DNA of 64,000 bases from Chloroflexota bacterium (GTDB lineage Bacteria; Chloroflexota; FW602-bin22; JACPRP01), in NCBI GenBank assembly GCA_016210495.1, contig JACQUC010000252.1:1-64000 (forward strand), read 5' to 3'. A program made the position numbers and the translations under genes. Position 1 is the stretch's first letter; each line of letters opens with the position of its first letter. Below, piece by piece: positions 51,147 through 62,375 of the stretch. Below the pieces are notes generated by a model. It saw only the letters and a program-made list of their open reading frames with translations. It searched no databases and was not told the origin of the DNA.

Positions 51147-51524
51147 TCCTGTCGTGGGGTATGGCCGGGCACCGACCTTGCGCACGAAGAGGAACCGAAC
51201 TCGTTGGGTCAGGGTAGCAATGAAGGTATAGCTGATTTGCTCCCTCGCGTCCAGGCAGGTGAACACGCGCTCCCAACTCGCAAGGGTCAGGTCGGTGATT
51301 TTCCGCAGGCGGTCTTCCGTTAACGACTCTCCCGTCAGCCTGGCATAGTCGGGCCGATGCTTTTCAGCGTGGGCACGAACTCGCGCCCCCGACCATGTTG
51401 CCTGCTGGTGCCGATAGAGTTCCTCAGCGAAATGGCGCTCCGACATCCTCCTCAGTTGGTCCAGCCGTTTCCCACGCCGGCGCTCGGCGTTGCCGCCTGT
51501 TGCGGGGCGGTGCCGCTTGCTCAA
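51000..51524 (-). CDS. Unknown-family protein, copy 2, with altered C-terminus
   Basis: 174 residues. RLDQLRRMSERHFAEELYRHQQATW, AHAEKHRPDYARLTGESLTEDRL, LASWERVFTCLDAREQISYTF and LFVRKVGARPY match the copy at 49974. After ARPYP the sequence no longer matches: the last 55 residues are read antisense through DUF2283. The native end has probably been lost by the neighbouring module's insertion. TTG 51524 follows GGAGGG as in copy 1. Whether it is still functional is open. Confidence 0.55.
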   Translation of the reverse strand: MSKRHRPATGGNAERRRGKRLDQLRRMSERHFAEELYRHQQATWSGARVRAHAEKHRPDYARLTGESLTEDRLRKITDLTLASWERVFTCLDAREQISYTFIATLTQRVRFLFVRKVGARPYPTTGSSALPKRQWQTLYCKTRQWIGAQALAGIQHLEANHVPVRVQIGGNAFL

Positions 51525-51687
51525 CGCGCTCTCCCTCCAACTGTCACCTTATCGGCTGCCAGTATACCACGTAAGTCGATGCGAGGAAGCGAAAAGCGCC
51601 TACAGACACCGGCCGGAAAACTGCCTCGTGCCCCAGGTGAGAAGCAGTGCAACCTCCTCATGATTTGCTTATCGATCAATCCCAGTC

Positions 51688-52641
51688 CTATTTCTTCCGG
51701 ACTATGTGGTCATACGCTGCCGAGAACAGAGGTTCCAGCGCCTGTAGGTCTACCCCTCCGTCGGACACCTTGTATACGGCCTGGTTCCAAGCCTCTTCGT
51801 ACCGCAGCATCTCGGTGGCCCGCTCACTAAACCTCTCAGCAACATGCTGCGGGATCTTGAAAAAAAGGGCGAAGCTCTTGGAGCTGACGAATTGTACGCC
51901 GAACACTATGAAAAAACCATACTTAAATGCGACATAACCTTTGTTGTCTGCCCTGCTTAGATTCCAGCCTCGGTCCTTGACGTAGGTTTCTACCCTTTCA
52001 CAGAGTCTCCAAAACTCCTTCGCTGAGTCGGGACTGTAATTTTTCTTGTAGAAGTCCAGGTCGTAGAGGCGAACAGCATCTATCGCCTTGTACGGCGCCT
52101 CCTTCTCAGGGATCGCCTCGTCCAAGAATATGTATTCACGCTCGCCATCGCAGAACTTCTTGAACTCCAAGAGCATAACTGGATAAGTTATCCGGTTGAC
52201 CAACCTCTGAACCGATGGCTTGAAAGACGGCGCAACCACAAGGATCTTAAGGGTCACTTCACGGTCCCAGTCGAACCGTATTTCGGCCAGCTTATCCTTT
52301 TGCTCAAGCCAGATACTTTTCACGGCGTCAGGGTGCGTCTCAACCCACACGGCGTATCGAAGCACCTGAGGGATAATGCTCTCGTCTACCGTCCTATCCT
52401 TGATTTCGACGACAACAACGTTGTTGTCGCTATCGATTCCAACGAGGTCTATCCTGTCCTCTTTGGAGTACGTTTGCAACTGCCGTTTGAGCAGCACGAC
52501 GTCTGGAAGAATGCTTCTCTCGAAGATAAGGCTACACAACACCAAACGCTGCAAACGCATCGGGCCGTGCATGCATGTGAAGCCGATTCCAGCTCTGATC
52601 GACAGCTGTCGCCACGTCGTCACAGCGCCGTGGCTAGCCAT
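51688..52641 (-). CDS. PD-(D/E)XK nuclease-like protein
   Basis: Up to 317 residues. DRIDLVGIDSDNNVVVVEIKDRTVDE has the D...ExK pattern of a restriction-endonuclease-like core, resembling DUF91/NucS-like proteins. The rest is helical with DAVRLYDLDFYKKNYSPDSAKEFWRLCERVE and a C-terminal region around FKYGFFIVFGVQF. The N-terminus is uncertain: the first 45 residues look unlike coding sequence, and ATG 52572 or 52560 may be nearer the true start. It could act in DNA repair or defence. It stands in the accessory patch near tRNA-Arg. Confidence 0.6.
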   Translation of the reverse strand: MASHGAVTTWRQLSIRAGIGFTCMHGPMRLQRLVLCSLIFERSILPDVVLLKRQLQTYSKEDRIDLVGIDSDNNVVVVEIKDRTVDESIIPQVLRYAVWVETHPDAVKSIWLEQKDKLAEIRFDWDREVTLKILVVAPSFKPSVQRLVNRITYPVMLLEFKKFCDGEREYIFLDEAIPEKEAPYKAIDAVRLYDLDFYKKNYSPDSAKEFWRLCERVETYVKDRGWNLSRADNKGYVAFKYGFFIVFGVQFVSSKSFALFFKIPQHVAERFSERATEMLRYEEAWNQAVYKVSDGGVDLQALEPLFSAAYDHIVRKK

Positions 52642-52721
52642 AGGCAGTATTCACGGCACCCGCCAGGTCTCGTTTTCCAGAGTACGATTATACACCTGAA
52701 CCAGGTTCTTTGCGTTACCTA

Positions 52722-54044
52722 TCAAAGGTGTAGTCGCCTAGCTATATAGGTTGAGATCGCAACCGCCGCGTATGCCGAAAGTACAATTAGCGCCGGCTCG
52801 GCGGGCAGGCGAAATCGGCTGTTGGCCGCTACGGAGACGGCGTAGACCAGAGTGAACGAGGCGAGCCACCAGATGAGCACCGAGAAGGATTGGCGGTTGC
52901 GCCGGTAGGCCCAACAGGCACCGGCGGCGCCTAGGACGAGGAAGGGAGCGAGCAAGATGACCTGGAGCTTGTACAGGTAGGGCGGCTCGTAAGCCTGGAA
53001 GGACGCGACGTCGACGGTGGGCGAGGTCCACCAGAAATAGAAGACACGCCTTAGGCTAAGCTCGGCAAACTCCATCGGGTTGCCGACGATCCATCCTAGC
53101 GCCTGACGCGCCAGCGCGGCGTAGCGCTGTACCTCATCCATGTTGGACAACTCCTCGGCCAAGCCGGGATCGAGAACCGCAGCCATCGGCCGGCCGTCGG
53201 CGGTGAAGAGGTAACCTGTCGCGTACGGGTTGTTACCAAACCACAGGTTGAGGCCGAAAGAAGTTTTGATAGGCACGACGGCGCCAAACTCCACGTAGTT
53301 GCGTATCTCCCACGGCAACACCACGAGCAGAGCCACGGTTGCCGCCAGCGCTACTGAACGAAACGATAGCGAGCGCCTTAGCAGCGCGCCCACACCTATG
53401 GCCATTATCACGCCAATGGGCTCGATCAGAGCCACAAGCCCCAGCACCAGCCCTATCAGCAGCGAACTTACAAGACCTCGCCGCCGCGCCAGCTCCAGGA
53501 TCGAGAGGACGGCGAGGACGGCCGCGAGTGTGGTCAGAACGGCGGGTGAAATCTGTTTGGGGAAATAGATGAAAGGTGGGTAGGCGACCGCCACCAAGAA
53601 GGAAATGAAGGCGACGCGGCGGTCGAACAGAAGTCGAGCAAGTCGATGGATGAGCAACGGCAGTAGCGCCGACAGCAAAGCCTGCGCAATCTCGAGGGCC
53701 AGGTAAGCCTGAGCCCCGAAGTACTTCATAGAGGCGGCGAGGAGGACGACGTAGGCCGGCGCGTTCAACGCGGTCGGCGCCTCCGGGCCAAACCAGGCGC
53801 CTCCGATGAAGCCTCTGCCCTCGGCAAGGTTACGCGCCGTGATGCCGTACTCCGCCGTCACGGGATTCGTGAAGTCCCCGAAGTAGAAGACGGCGGCCAG
53901 ACGCAACAACAGCCCCAATGCGAATAGGCTAACCACGGCCACAGGAAGTAGCGGCGTGGAGGACTGTGGCTCACGGGGCGGGTTCAGCGCCGGATAGCTC
54001 TTGGAAAGGGTCATTTCGGGCGCCCTGCGCTCTTCGGTCGTCAT
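52722..54044 (-). CDS. Multi-pass membrane glycosyltransferase (PMT/ArnT-like)
   Basis: 440 residues with about ten membrane helices. The first loop contains GDFTNPVTAEYGITARNLAEGRGFIG, as in the dolichyl-phosphate mannosyltransferase (GT39/GT83) group, where an acidic residue after the first helix is catalytic. A soluble loop near residue 290 carries LWFGNNPYATGYLFTADGRP. It would transfer a sugar from a polyprenyl carrier to proteins or lipids outside the membrane. The neighbour is a large surface protein, which may be its substrate. The ATG 54044 is preferred to TTG 54053. Confidence 0.78.
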   Translation of the reverse strand: MTTEERRAPEMTLSKSYPALNPPREPQSSTPLLPVAVVSLFALGLLLRLAAVFYFGDFTNPVTAEYGITARNLAEGRGFIGGAWFGPEAPTALNAPAYVVLLAASMKYFGAQAYLALEIAQALLSALLPLLIHRLARLLFDRRVAFISFLVAVAYPPFIYFPKQISPAVLTTLAAVLAVLSILELARRRGLVSSLLIGLVLGLVALIEPIGVIMAIGVGALLRRSLSFRSVALAATVALLVVLPWEIRNYVEFGAVVPIKTSFGLNLWFGNNPYATGYLFTADGRPMAAVLDPGLAEELSNMDEVQRYAALARQALGWIVGNPMEFAELSLRRVFYFWWTSPTVDVASFQAYEPPYLYKLQVILLAPFLVLGAAGACWAYRRNRQSFSVLIWWLASFTLVYAVSVAANSRFRLPAEPALIVLSAYAAVAISTYIARRLHL

Positions 54045-54156
54045 TTGCTCCAAATACTACGGCCGCCTTCACGAAGTCGGTAAGTTCGTGCGCCCTCTCA
54101 TAGACTATGGCTGCGCACGCATATGGTGCGAAATGGCCGAGACGCCGAGCACCCCC

Positions 54157-54343
54157 CCCTGGGCGGGCGGCCCTGTCCGCCCAGGGGGCCACCACGCAGG
54201 GTTGCCCATACCAAGCGCCCCGCCCCCGCCACTGGTGGGCGCAGGCGTCCGCCACGACAGGTGTCCCACCGCCCTGGCCCGGGCCGAGGGAGCCTCGCGC
54301 GTGCCCACCTCCCGGCCCAGGGCGAGGAGACCTTGCCCTACGG
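54157..54343. repeat. Cluster of GC-rich hairpin repeats
   Basis: CTGGGCGGGCGGCCCTGTCC and GCCCAG (about 54160-54185) is an inverted, altered family B unit, directly followed by CACCACGCAGGGTTGCCCAT, a family A unit. CGCCACTGGTGGGCGC and GGCCCGGGCC palindromes follow. The 424-base gap between the divergent glycosyltransferase and surface-protein genes holds no gene and probably contains both promoters, though I see no clear hexamers. Confidence 0.5.
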
Positions 54344-54498
54344 AGTCGTGTTTGCATCAGGGGCTATGCTAACGGGCGGGGATGTGTTTGTCAACCTTAA
54401 CAATTCGTAAATAAGGGCGTTTCGGACTTTTAAGTTGCTTAAAGAGATCGCTGTTAGAATTAGCCAACGTGGCCAATTGCGCTGTTCCGGGAGGAAGC

Positions 54499-57400
54499 AT
54501 GGTCTGCTCGAACCAGGGCAGGAAAGATGCGGTCTGGGGAAACGCTGTTGCAGGCGTTGTTCCGTTACTATTGCTTTCCCTCCTCGCGTTCTTTGCGCTG
54601 ATTCCGACGGGCTCCGCGAAGGGATCAGCGCTATCCTCGGCTTCCTCGGCCTGGTCGCAGATCTCGCCAAGCGGTTGGGCGACAACCCAGACGCTCACGA
54701 TCAGTGTAGCCGTCACCGATACGGCCGGCCTAGATGTCGGCACCGCCGCATACCGTACCTCCACGGCGGGCAGCATCGAGAGTTCGGCCTGGGTAAGCAC
54801 CGGCCTTTCTGTGACCAGTGTGGTATCGACGACCGCAATTCTCAGCGTCAGTGGCGCCACCTTCGTCGATTCTCAGACGATCAATCAGATCCAGTTCATG
54901 ATTCTCGATGTGAGCAGCGGGACGGATGTGAGCTCGGTCTACCCGGTCTGGGTTGACGCCACGACGCCGACGTCGACGATAAGCAGCCCGGTATCGACGC
55001 AACTCGTAAGCACCACATTCGCGATCATCAGCGCAATGGCCTACGATGCGACGTCCGGCGTCCAGAGGGTGGACGTGTCGACGGACGACGGAACCAGTTG
55101 GAGCGCCGCTTCCGGCACCAACTCCTGGTCGTACAACTGGGCGATTCCCTCCTCGGATGGAATGGTCTACGGCCTGCGGAGCCGGGCGACCGATGTGGCT
55201 GGTAACGCGGAGACACCAAGACCGGCGGTGACGGTGACCGTCGACAACCGTGCCCCATTATCCAGCATAACCCTCCCTGCCAGCGGCAGCGTTATTTCGG
55301 GCTCGACGCAATTGATCAGCGGCACGGCGTCGGATGGATACGGGGTGAGCGCCGTCGACGTCAGCGTCAACGGAGGTGCATGGCTGAGGGCCACTGGCAC
55401 GTCTAACTGGACGTACAGTTGGACCGTGCCGGTTACCGATGGCGTGAGCTACAACATAAGGAGTAGAGCTACGGATGTGGCCGGCAACATCGAGAGCCCC
55501 GGGCCGGGCCTAACGGTTAACGTAGATACAGCTCCGCCGAGCTCGACTATAGCGAGCCCCACCAACGGACAGGCCATTGGCGGGGCGAGCTACGTCGTTA
55601 GCGGCACAGCCTCCGACGGATACGGCGTGGATATTGTCCAGGTGAGCATCGGAGGGGGGCCTTGGACAAACGCCGTCGGCACGACTACCTGGGCGTACAC
55701 CTGGACGCTTCCCGCCAACGGCTCGTACAACATAAGAAGCCAAGGGATCGACAGGGCCGGTAACGTAGAAACCGCGAGCACCGGCATCACGGTGAACGTG
55801 CAGAATCCCGCGCCTACTTCGGCGATAACGAGTCCAAGCAGCGGCACGGTCATCACAGGAACAACCCGGGTGGTAGCGGGAGCCTCCAGCGAATCCACGA
55901 GCCTGGTGGAAGTGAGCCTCGGCGGGGGCTCGTGGGTGGCGGCCACCGGGACCACTGCGTGGCAATACACGTGGAATCTGCCTAGCAAGGACGGCGCCAG
56001 CTACAGCATCCGATCCCGCGCCAGAGACACTTTGGGCAACGTCGAAACGCCTGGATCAGGCGTCAACGTCGTCGTCGACAACCGGGCACCATCATCCACA
56101 ATAACCGTCCCAAGCAGCGGCAGCATTATCTCCGGCACGACGCAGACGATCGGCGGAACGGCATTCGATGGGTACGGCGTGAGCGCCGTCGACGTCAGCA
56201 TCAACGGGGGCACCTGGCAGAGGGCAAGCGGTACCCTCACCTGGACGTACACTTGGAGCGCGCCTGCCGGTGAGGGGGCAAGCTACAATATCAGGAGCCG
56301 AGCGACAGACCTGGCCGGCAACGAGGAGAGCCCCGGTGCGGGCGTGACGGTGAGCGTGGACAGAGTTCCGGCCAGCTCGTCCATCACGAGTCCCTCGAAT
56401 GGCGAGGTTCTGACCGGCAGCTCACACGTGGTCACGGGGACGGCCTGGGACGCGACCTCGGGCATCCAGCGAGTGGAGGTCTCAACCGACGATGGGGCCA
56501 GTTGGACCCTGACCAGCGGGACAACTTCCTGGTCGTACAACTGGACGATTCCTCCGTCGGACGGGGTGACCTACAGGCTCCGGAGTCGGGCCACCGACAT
56601 GGCCGGCAATCGGGAAGCGCCCGGGGCGGTGATCACGGTAACAGTGGACAATCGATCCCCAACGTCCAACATTGCGAGTCCGTCCGGCTCGCAGATCATC
56701 AGCGGCACAACCTATCTTGTGAGCGGAAGTGCCTCAGACGGCTCAGGCGTGGCCTCGGTTGAGGTGAGCATCGGGGGGGCCACGTGGACAGCGGCCAGTG
56801 GAACTTCTTCCTGGCAATACGCCTGGAATCTGCCTCCATCGGACGGCGCCAGCTTCAGCATTCGCTCTCGCGCCAGAGATGCACATGGTAACGCAGAGAT
56901 ACCCGGGCCCGGCATCAACGTCCTGGTCGACAACACCGGGCCCACCTCCATCATAACCGCACCAACCGAAGGCATCGTCATCACGGGCACGACGCAATCG
57001 ATCAGCGGCACAGCGTCGGATGGTTATGGAGTGAGCGCCGTGGACGTAGCCGTAAACGGAGGTCCCTGGCAGAGGGCGATCGGCACGACGAGCTGGACGT
57101 ACGACTGGACGGTGCCGATAACCGAGGGCATGAGTTACTCCATAAGGAGTCGGGCGACAGACGCAGCGGGCAACGTGGAGAGTCCCGGCGCAGGCGCGAC
57201 GGTCACCGTGGATCGGCTTTCGCCGGCCTCCTCCATAACTGAGCCTTCCAGCGGGCGAGCGATCTCGGGAACCGTGTACGCGTTGAGAGGGGTAGCCTCT
57301 TCGGGTGCAGTCGCCGTGGAGGTTAGCATACAGGATGGGGCCTGGGAACCTGCCGTGGGAATGAGTAGCTGGGCCTACATGTGGACCCTGCCGGCCGACG

Positions 57401-58959
57401 GGGTCTACGCGGTGAGGAGTCGCGCCAGAGATGCGGCGGGGAACGTGGAGGCGCCCGCACCCGGTGTCACGATAACCGTCGACAACACTCGACCCATAGT
57501 GAGCATCGGCGCGCCGACAACCGGAGCTGTACTAAACGGGGGTCTCTACGTCGTAGCTGGGTCGGCAACAGACAGTCTTTCGGGCATTGCGATAGTACAG
57601 GTGAGTACCGATGGAGGAGCAAGCTGGCTCAGCGCCCAGGGAGCGGATCTCTGGCAATACACGTGGAGCTTCGGAAGCGAAGACAGGGTCGGCCATTTGA
57701 TCAGGGCAAGAGCCGTGGATCGAGCCGGCAACGTTTCAGAGGTCTCCGCCGTGACGGCTTACGTGGACAACGTGGCCCCGGTGGCATCCATTCGGCCGCT
57801 GCCAGTCTCGGTAGAAGCGGCGCAATTCCTGGTGGAGTGGTCGGGGAGCGACGCTTCGGGAGTGGCGAGCTACGACGTGCAGGTCAAGGCAGACAACGGT
57901 AGCTGGACCGACTGGTTATTGGGCACGACGGCAACCAGCGCATACTTCGAAGGCAATAGAGCGCATTCCTTTTCGTTCCGAGCGAGGGCCAGAGACACGG
58001 TCGGAAATCTGGGAGCGTACGCGGCAAACGGAGATACCGTCACTTCGGTGGCTCCATACCGGGTTTTCGTGCCCTACACCGTCCGAACGCCGTCTTTGGC
58101 GGAATCCCAAAAGACGGCCAGCGCCACCATCGCCAACGGAGGTGACGAACTGACATACTCGATCCTACTGCGCAACACCGGAAACGGCTCGGCAACAGCT
58201 CGCCTGTCGGATCCGATCCCGAGCAATACGAGCTTCGTGCCGGGCAGCGCGATTGGACTGACATATGATGGGGGTAGCCGCATCCTATCGTGGAGCGGCC
58301 AACTCGCTCCATCGACGTCAAGGATTTTCACATTCCGGGTGCAGGTTAACGACGACTTCGCCGGCACAGTCGTGAACGAGGCAATCGTATCGACAAGCGG
58401 CGAACCGACGGTGACACTAAGCGCGAGCTCGCGCGCAGTCGTGGCTAACGGACGCTTTGAGATAGGAAACCTCTCCGAATGGCCAAACTTTGGCGAGTTG
58501 GCGCGGTCCGCGGCGACGGGCGCCGGAAGGCCGTCGGGACAGGCCGCACTGCTGGGATCTCCCAGCTACGCCTGCGATAACGGTTCGCCGTTGGGAGCGG
58601 CGCAGATGTTCCAGACCGTTACCCTACCCCCTTCGGCAAGGCTCACACTGTCGTTCTGGTATCGGCTGGTGAGCCAGGACGTGCAGTACAGCCCCGTGTT
58701 CGGAAGCCTGGGCGATACACTCGAGGTTTTCATCCTGGGCGCCAACGGGAACGAGACACAGTCAGTTCTGCAATACGGAGCTCCGTACAGAAACGTGTCC
58801 TGCTCCACGGCGGCGTTCGATTCGGGATGGGTGCAGAAAACGTTTGATCTCACGCCGTATGCCGGCCAAACGGTGCGACTCCACTTTTCGCTAAGAACCA
58901 GAATCGACGGCTGGTACAACACATACGCCTACGTCGACGACGTGCGCATTGATCCCTGA
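54499..58959 (+). CDS. Giant secreted surface protein of Ig-like repeats
   Basis: 1,486 residues. A signal peptide ([18 protein letters not shown]) is followed by a spacer and then ten Ig-like repeats of about 92-96 residues (about 54965-57770), each with a SS.I..PS.G.VISG.T..ISG.A.D.YGV core and ending [19 protein letters not shown]. The repeats fall into classes, and classes recur out of order. An eleventh, diverged domain, a DUF11-like domain (58085-58440) and a C-terminal jelly-roll-like module ([12 protein letters not shown] to YVDDVRIDP) complete it. It is probably adhesive or structural. ATG 54499 follows GGAGGAAGC. Confidence 0.82.
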   Translation: MVCSNQGRKDAVWGNAVAGVVPLLLLSLLAFFALIPTGSAKGSALSSASSAWSQISPSGWATTQTLTISVAVTDTAGLDVGTAAYRTSTAGSIESSAWVSTGLSVTSVVSTTAILSVSGATFVDSQTINQIQFMILDVSSGTDVSSVYPVWVDATTPTSTISSPVSTQLVSTTFAIISAMAYDATSGVQRVDVSTDDGTSWSAASGTNSWSYNWAIPSSDGMVYGLRSRATDVAGNAETPRPAVTVTVDNRAPLSSITLPASGSVISGSTQLISGTASDGYGVSAVDVSVNGGAWLRATGTSNWTYSWTVPVTDGVSYNIRSRATDVAGNIESPGPGLTVNVDTAPPSSTIASPTNGQAIGGASYVVSGTASDGYGVDIVQVSIGGGPWTNAVGTTTWAYTWTLPANGSYNIRSQGIDRAGNVETASTGITVNVQNPAPTSAITSPSSGTVITGTTRVVAGASSESTSLVEVSLGGGSWVAATGTTAWQYTWNLPSKDGASYSIRSRARDTLGNVETPGSGVNVVVDNRAPSSTITVPSSGSIISGTTQTIGGTAFDGYGVSAVDVSINGGTWQRASGTLTWTYTWSAPAGEGASYNIRSRATDLAGNEESPGAGVTVSVDRVPASSSITSPSNGEVLTGSSHVVTGTAWDATSGIQRVEVSTDDGASWTLTSGTTSWSYNWTIPPSDGVTYRLRSRATDMAGNREAPGAVITVTVDNRSPTSNIASPSGSQIISGTTYLVSGSASDGSGVASVEVSIGGATWTAASGTSSWQYAWNLPPSDGASFSIRSRARDAHGNAEIPGPGINVLVDNTGPTSIITAPTEGIVITGTTQSISGTASDGYGVSAVDVAVNGGPWQRAIGTTSWTYDWTVPITEGMSYSIRSRATDAAGNVESPGAGATVTVDRLSPASSITEPSSGRAISGTVYALRGVASSGAVAVEVSIQDGAWEPAVGMSSWAYMWTLPADGVYAVRSRARDAAGNVEAPAPGVTITVDNTRPIVSIGAPTTGAVLNGGLYVVAGSATDSLSGIAIVQVSTDGGASWLSAQGADLWQYTWSFGSEDRVGHLIRARAVDRAGNVSEVSAVTAYVDNVAPVASIRPLPVSVEAAQFLVEWSGSDASGVASYDVQVKADNGSWTDWLLGTTATSAYFEGNRAHSFSFRARARDTVGNLGAYAANGDTVTSVAPYRVFVPYTVRTPSLAESQKTASATIANGGDELTYSILLRNTGNGSATARLSDPIPSNTSFVPGSAIGLTYDGGSRILSWSGQLAPSTSRIFTFRVQVNDDFAGTVVNEAIVSTSGEPTVTLSASSRAVVANGRFEIGNLSEWPNFGELARSAATGAGRPSGQAALLGSPSYACDNGSPLGAAQMFQTVTLPPSARLTLSFWYRLVSQDVQYSPVFGSLGDTLEVFILGANGNETQSVLQYGAPYRNVSCSTAAFDSGWVQKTFDLTPYAGQTVRLHFSLRTRIDGWYNTYAYVDDVRIDP

Positions 58960-60208
58960 ACAGAGCGAAGGCGGAACTTACAAAGTGGATGGCTCGACCG
59001 CGACAGATCTTCCAGGAAAAAGCCCAAAACCGTACCTTGCGCCGGTGGAGCCGGACGGCGAGACGCCATGGGCGCTCGAAGACGACGAACTGGGCGAGCC
59101 ACCCGCGCTGGAGCAGCAGGCTGGAGCAGGTGCCCGCTCGTTGGCCATCGCGGCGGTAGCCGGATTGGCGCTGGTGCTGGTAGTCGGCTTTGCGGGCTTG
59201 ACTGGGACTTTCGACCGGCCGAAGGTTTCGCTGCCTGGTCCACCGGCGCCCGGAACGCCGAATGCACCAGGAGCGGTAGCCAAGCTAAAGGCGCCGACGC
59301 CGGGTCTGGGGGCCGTTGCGGCTCAGAAGCCGGCCGCGCTGTCTGGGAAAGAAGCAGCGGCTCTGCCGCTTGAGGCGGCAGCCGGGGCCGAAGCAGCGGC
59401 CAGGGCTGAAGGGACAGGTACAGGTACGCCCTCGCCCGTGTCCACGCCTGTCAGCACGTCTGGGCCTATTGCTATGGCGCCGCCGACGGCCAGGCCTGCG
59501 CCGAGCGCCACGCCCGTACTGACGGCCACGCCTGCACCGACCGCCACGCCGGGACCAACCGCAACGCCGGTACCGACCGCAACGCCCCCACCGACGCCGG
59601 TGCCACCAACGCCGACAATCGACTATCGGCAAGAGTCGATTCGCGCTCTGACTAGCCGGGCAGATGAGATGTGGCGCACCGGGGATTGGCCGGCGGTGAT
59701 TGCCGCGCTCGAAGCTATTCTGGCGGTAGACCCGGGAATAACTGAAATGGCGGAGAAGCTGTACGTGGCCCACCTGAACCAGGCCGGAGTCCTACGCCAG
59801 ACGAATCAATTGGAGAGCGCCGCCGAGGAATACAGGTCCGCGCTCTCCGTCAAGCCAATCGGCCTTGAGGCGAGAATAGGCTTGGACGAGATGACGGCCG
59901 CGATTGCGGTGAAGATCGCCACCCCGACGGCCACGGGGGTAATTGTGGCACCCACGCCGACGCCACGCAGGCCTACGCCGACGCCGATACGCACAGTCCC
60001 AACGGCAACGCCAACGCGCATACCGGCGACACCCACGCCGACGCCCACGGACACCCCGGAGCCCACAGCGACACCGGAGCCTACAGAGACCCCGACTCCT
60101 TCGCCCATTCCTACGTCCACGCCTAGCCCGACGCCCACCTTCACCCCGACGCCGACGCCGCGACCGAATCCGCCGCCCAGTGGCGGTTCCAGCGGTCCGC
60201 GGAGATAG
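58949..60208 (+). CDS. Membrane-anchored Pro/Thr-rich protein with a TPR-like core
   Basis: 419 residues. Its TTG start overlaps the surface-protein gene by 11 bases, so it is probably co-translated. A short cytoplasmic part leads to one membrane helix (about residues 62-82, [20 protein letters not shown]), an Ala/Pro linker, a Pro/Thr stretch, a helical TPR-like unit ([27 protein letters not shown] and [20 protein letters not shown]) and a long TPTPTPT tail. The TPR unit would be outside the cell and may bind a partner, perhaps the surface protein. The start is uncertain. Confidence 0.7.
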   Translation: MIPEQSEGGTYKVDGSTATDLPGKSPKPYLAPVEPDGETPWALEDDELGEPPALEQQAGAGARSLAIAAVAGLALVLVVGFAGLTGTFDRPKVSLPGPPAPGTPNAPGAVAKLKAPTPGLGAVAAQKPAALSGKEAAALPLEAAAGAEAAARAEGTGTGTPSPVSTPVSTSGPIAMAPPTARPAPSATPVLTATPAPTATPGPTATPVPTATPPPTPVPPTPTIDYRQESIRALTSRADEMWRTGDWPAVIAALEAILAVDPGITEMAEKLYVAHLNQAGVLRQTNQLESAAEEYRSALSVKPIGLEARIGLDEMTAAIAVKIATPTATGVIVAPTPTPRRPTPTPIRTVPTATPTRIPATPTPTPTDTPEPTATPEPTETPTPSPIPTSTPSPTPTFTPTPTPRPNPPPSGGSSGPRR

Positions 60209-60346
60209 TCGGTTCGAGGCCAGCGTTTGCAGCCGCCGACACGCCTGGCATAGAAATTGCGGGTATCAACAGCAGACTTGTCGACAAGCTGGCAACGAAG
60301 CGCACCATCCTGGCGACCTATGCTATACTAACAGCGGGGGAAGTTC

Positions 60347-61360
60347 ATGAGCCCAGAGACGCCAGTCCCACGAGCCATCACGAAGGAGTTGCAGGTGCTA
60401 TCCCGCGAAGACAAGGACGAGTTGGTCCACCTGCACTACCTTATGCTGTTGATCCGCCGATTCGAGGAGAAGACGGCTGAGATGTACACGCGGGCCAAGA
60501 TCGGCGGCTTCGTGCACCTGAATATCGGCGAAGAGGCGTCGATCGTCGGCGCCGTCTCAGCACTGGCGCCGCAGGATTACCTTTTCACTGCCTACCGGGA
60601 TCACGGCTGGGCGTTAGCGCGCGGATGCGATCCCAAAGCGACGATGGCAGAGCTCTTCGGCAAAGCCACGGGTCTATCCAAGGGCCGGGGAGGCTCGATG
60701 CACCTTTTCGACGCTGGCCACCGCTTTCTGGGAGGCTACGCAATAGTCGGGGGGCCGATGCCCGTTGCAACCGGAGCGGCCTTTGCCGTCAAGTACCGAG
60801 GTGGCGACGAGGTAGTGATGTGCCAGATAGGCGAGGGAGCAACCAACATAGGAGCGTTTCACGAGGCGCTAAACCTGGCGAGCCTCTGGAAGCTGCCGGC
60901 CGTGTTTGTCGCCACGAACAACCTGTACGGCATGGGGACGGCCGTTAACCGGGCATCGTCTGTGTCGGAGATATATCGCAAAGCGTGCGCATACGACATG
61001 TCGGCAGAGAGGGTGGACGGGATGGACGTCTTGCTGGTACGAGAAGCGGTAACCCAAGCGCTGCGGAGGGCACGCGAGCAGAAAGAGCCGACGCTTCTGG
61101 AGCTGTTGACTTACCGGTACCGAGGGCATTCGATGGCCGATCCGGCGCGGTATCGCAGCGACGACGAGGTGAAGTGGTGGCGAGAGAGAGACCCCATCGA
61201 TCTGTTCCGGCGGAAGCTGATGCAGGTCGATGCCATCACGCTACAGGATGTCGGCGAAGCGGAAAGCGAAGCGAACAGGGTGGTGAGGGAGTCGGTGGAG
61301 TTCGCCGAGCTGAGCCCAGAGCCCGGAGTGGAGGACCTAGGCCTCAACGTGTTAGCTTGA
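60347..61360 (+). CDS. pdhA: Pyruvate dehydrogenase E1, alpha subunit
   Basis: 337 residues. YLMLLIRRFEEKTAEMYTRAKIGGFVHLNIGEEA and GRGGSMHLFD bind substrate; the thiamine diphosphate motif is present as GEGATNIGAFHEALN ending ATNN, with GEG in place of the usual GDG. The regulatory-loop segment is RYRGHSMADPARYR. It decarboxylates pyruvate (or acetoin or a branched-chain oxoacid, which the sequence cannot exclude) in the E1 complex. The ATG follows GGGGGAAG. pdhB follows 16 bases later, then E2 and E3. Confidence 0.9.
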   Translation: MSPETPVPRAITKELQVLSREDKDELVHLHYLMLLIRRFEEKTAEMYTRAKIGGFVHLNIGEEASIVGAVSALAPQDYLFTAYRDHGWALARGCDPKATMAELFGKATGLSKGRGGSMHLFDAGHRFLGGYAIVGGPMPVATGAAFAVKYRGGDEVVMCQIGEGATNIGAFHEALNLASLWKLPAVFVATNNLYGMGTAVNRASSVSEIYRKACAYDMSAERVDGMDVLLVREAVTQALRRAREQKEPTLLELLTYRYRGHSMADPARYRSDDEVKWWRERDPIDLFRRKLMQVDAITLQDVGEAESEANRVVRESVEFAELSPEPGVEDLGLNVLA

Positions 61361-61376
61361 ATCGGAGAAGGAAACG

Positions 61377-62363
61377 GTGGCACTCCTCACATACAGAGAA
61401 GCCCTCAATCAGGCACTGCGCGAAGAGATGCGGCGAGACGAGAACGTGTTTCTATTGGGAGAGGATATCGGCGTCTTCGATGGGGCGTACAAAGTCACGG
61501 CGGGCCTGTTGGCCGAATTTGGCGACCGAAGGGTATTAGATACCCCTATTGCGGAGGAGGAGATCGTCGGACTGGGCATTGGCGCGGCGGTCCTCGGACT
61601 GCGGCCGGTGGTGGAACTGATGACGATCAATTTCTCGCTCCTGGCCATCGACCAGATCGTCAACCACGCGGCCAAAATGCGCTATATGTTTGGCGGAGGC
61701 GTGAAGATACCAATTGTGATCAGGGCGCCGGGTGGCGCGGGGCATCAACTGGGAGCGCAGCATTCGCAGAATCTGGAGGTGTGGTATGCTCACGTGCCCG
61801 GGCTGAAGGTGGTTGCACCCGCGACACCGGACGACGCCAAGGGCTTGTTGAAAAGCTGCATCAGGGACGACAATGCCATTATGTTCATCGAGAACGAGGG
61901 CCTGTACAGCACTCGCGGCGAGGTCCCGGATGGGGAGTATCTCGTGCCGATCGGCAAGGCGGACGTAAAGAAAGAGGGCAAGGACGTCACGATTATTGCG
62001 CATTCCCGAATGACGCTCGCGGCTCTGTCTGCGGCCACGAAGCTTCAGGACGACGGCATTGACGCCGAGGTCGTAGACCTAAGGACTTTGCGGCCTATGG
62101 ACCTGCAAACTGTTGTAGCATCGGTGCGTAAGACCAATCGCGCGGTGACGGTAGAAGAAGGCTGGCGATCCTTCGGCGTGGGAGCGGAGGTAGCCGCATC
62201 CGTCTACGAGGCAGCTTTCGACTATCTTGATGCGCCAATTCGTCGCGTGGCCGGCGCGGAAGTGCCAATGCCCTACGCCAAGAACCTGGAAAACGCCGCG
62301 CTGCCGAACGATCAGACGGTTATGGCCGCGGTGAGGGAACTTCTGGAACGAGGCAGAAGCTAG
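61377..62363 (+). CDS. pdhB: Pyruvate dehydrogenase E1, beta subunit
   Basis: 328 residues. EALNQALREEMRRDENVFLLGEDIG, DTPIAEEEIVGLGIGAAVLGLRPVVELM, and the C-terminal transketolase domain (DVTIIAHSRMTLAALSAA, VVDLRTLRPMDL) are typical. With pdhA it forms the E1 heterotetramer. The start is GTG 61377 behind GAGAAGGAAAC. The middle subunit of the four-gene operon. Confidence 0.94.
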   Translation: MALLTYREALNQALREEMRRDENVFLLGEDIGVFDGAYKVTAGLLAEFGDRRVLDTPIAEEEIVGLGIGAAVLGLRPVVELMTINFSLLAIDQIVNHAAKMRYMFGGGVKIPIVIRAPGGAGHQLGAQHSQNLEVWYAHVPGLKVVAPATPDDAKGLLKSCIRDDNAIMFIENEGLYSTRGEVPDGEYLVPIGKADVKKEGKDVTIIAHSRMTLAALSAATKLQDDGIDAEVVDLRTLRPMDLQTVVASVRKTNRAVTVEEGWRSFGVGAEVAASVYEAAFDYLDAPIRRVAGAEVPMPYAKNLENAALPNDQTVMAAVRELLERGRS

Positions 62364-62375
62364 GAGGGAAAGGCA

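Noticed and set aside
54965..57770. CRISPR-like array
   Set aside because: Repeat units are about 280 bases, lie in one open reading frame and lack spacers.
58949..58971. Frameshift joining the surface protein to the next gene
   Set aside because: The surface protein ends in a complete module with a normal stop, and the next gene begins with its own membrane anchor. An 11-base overlap fits translational coupling better.
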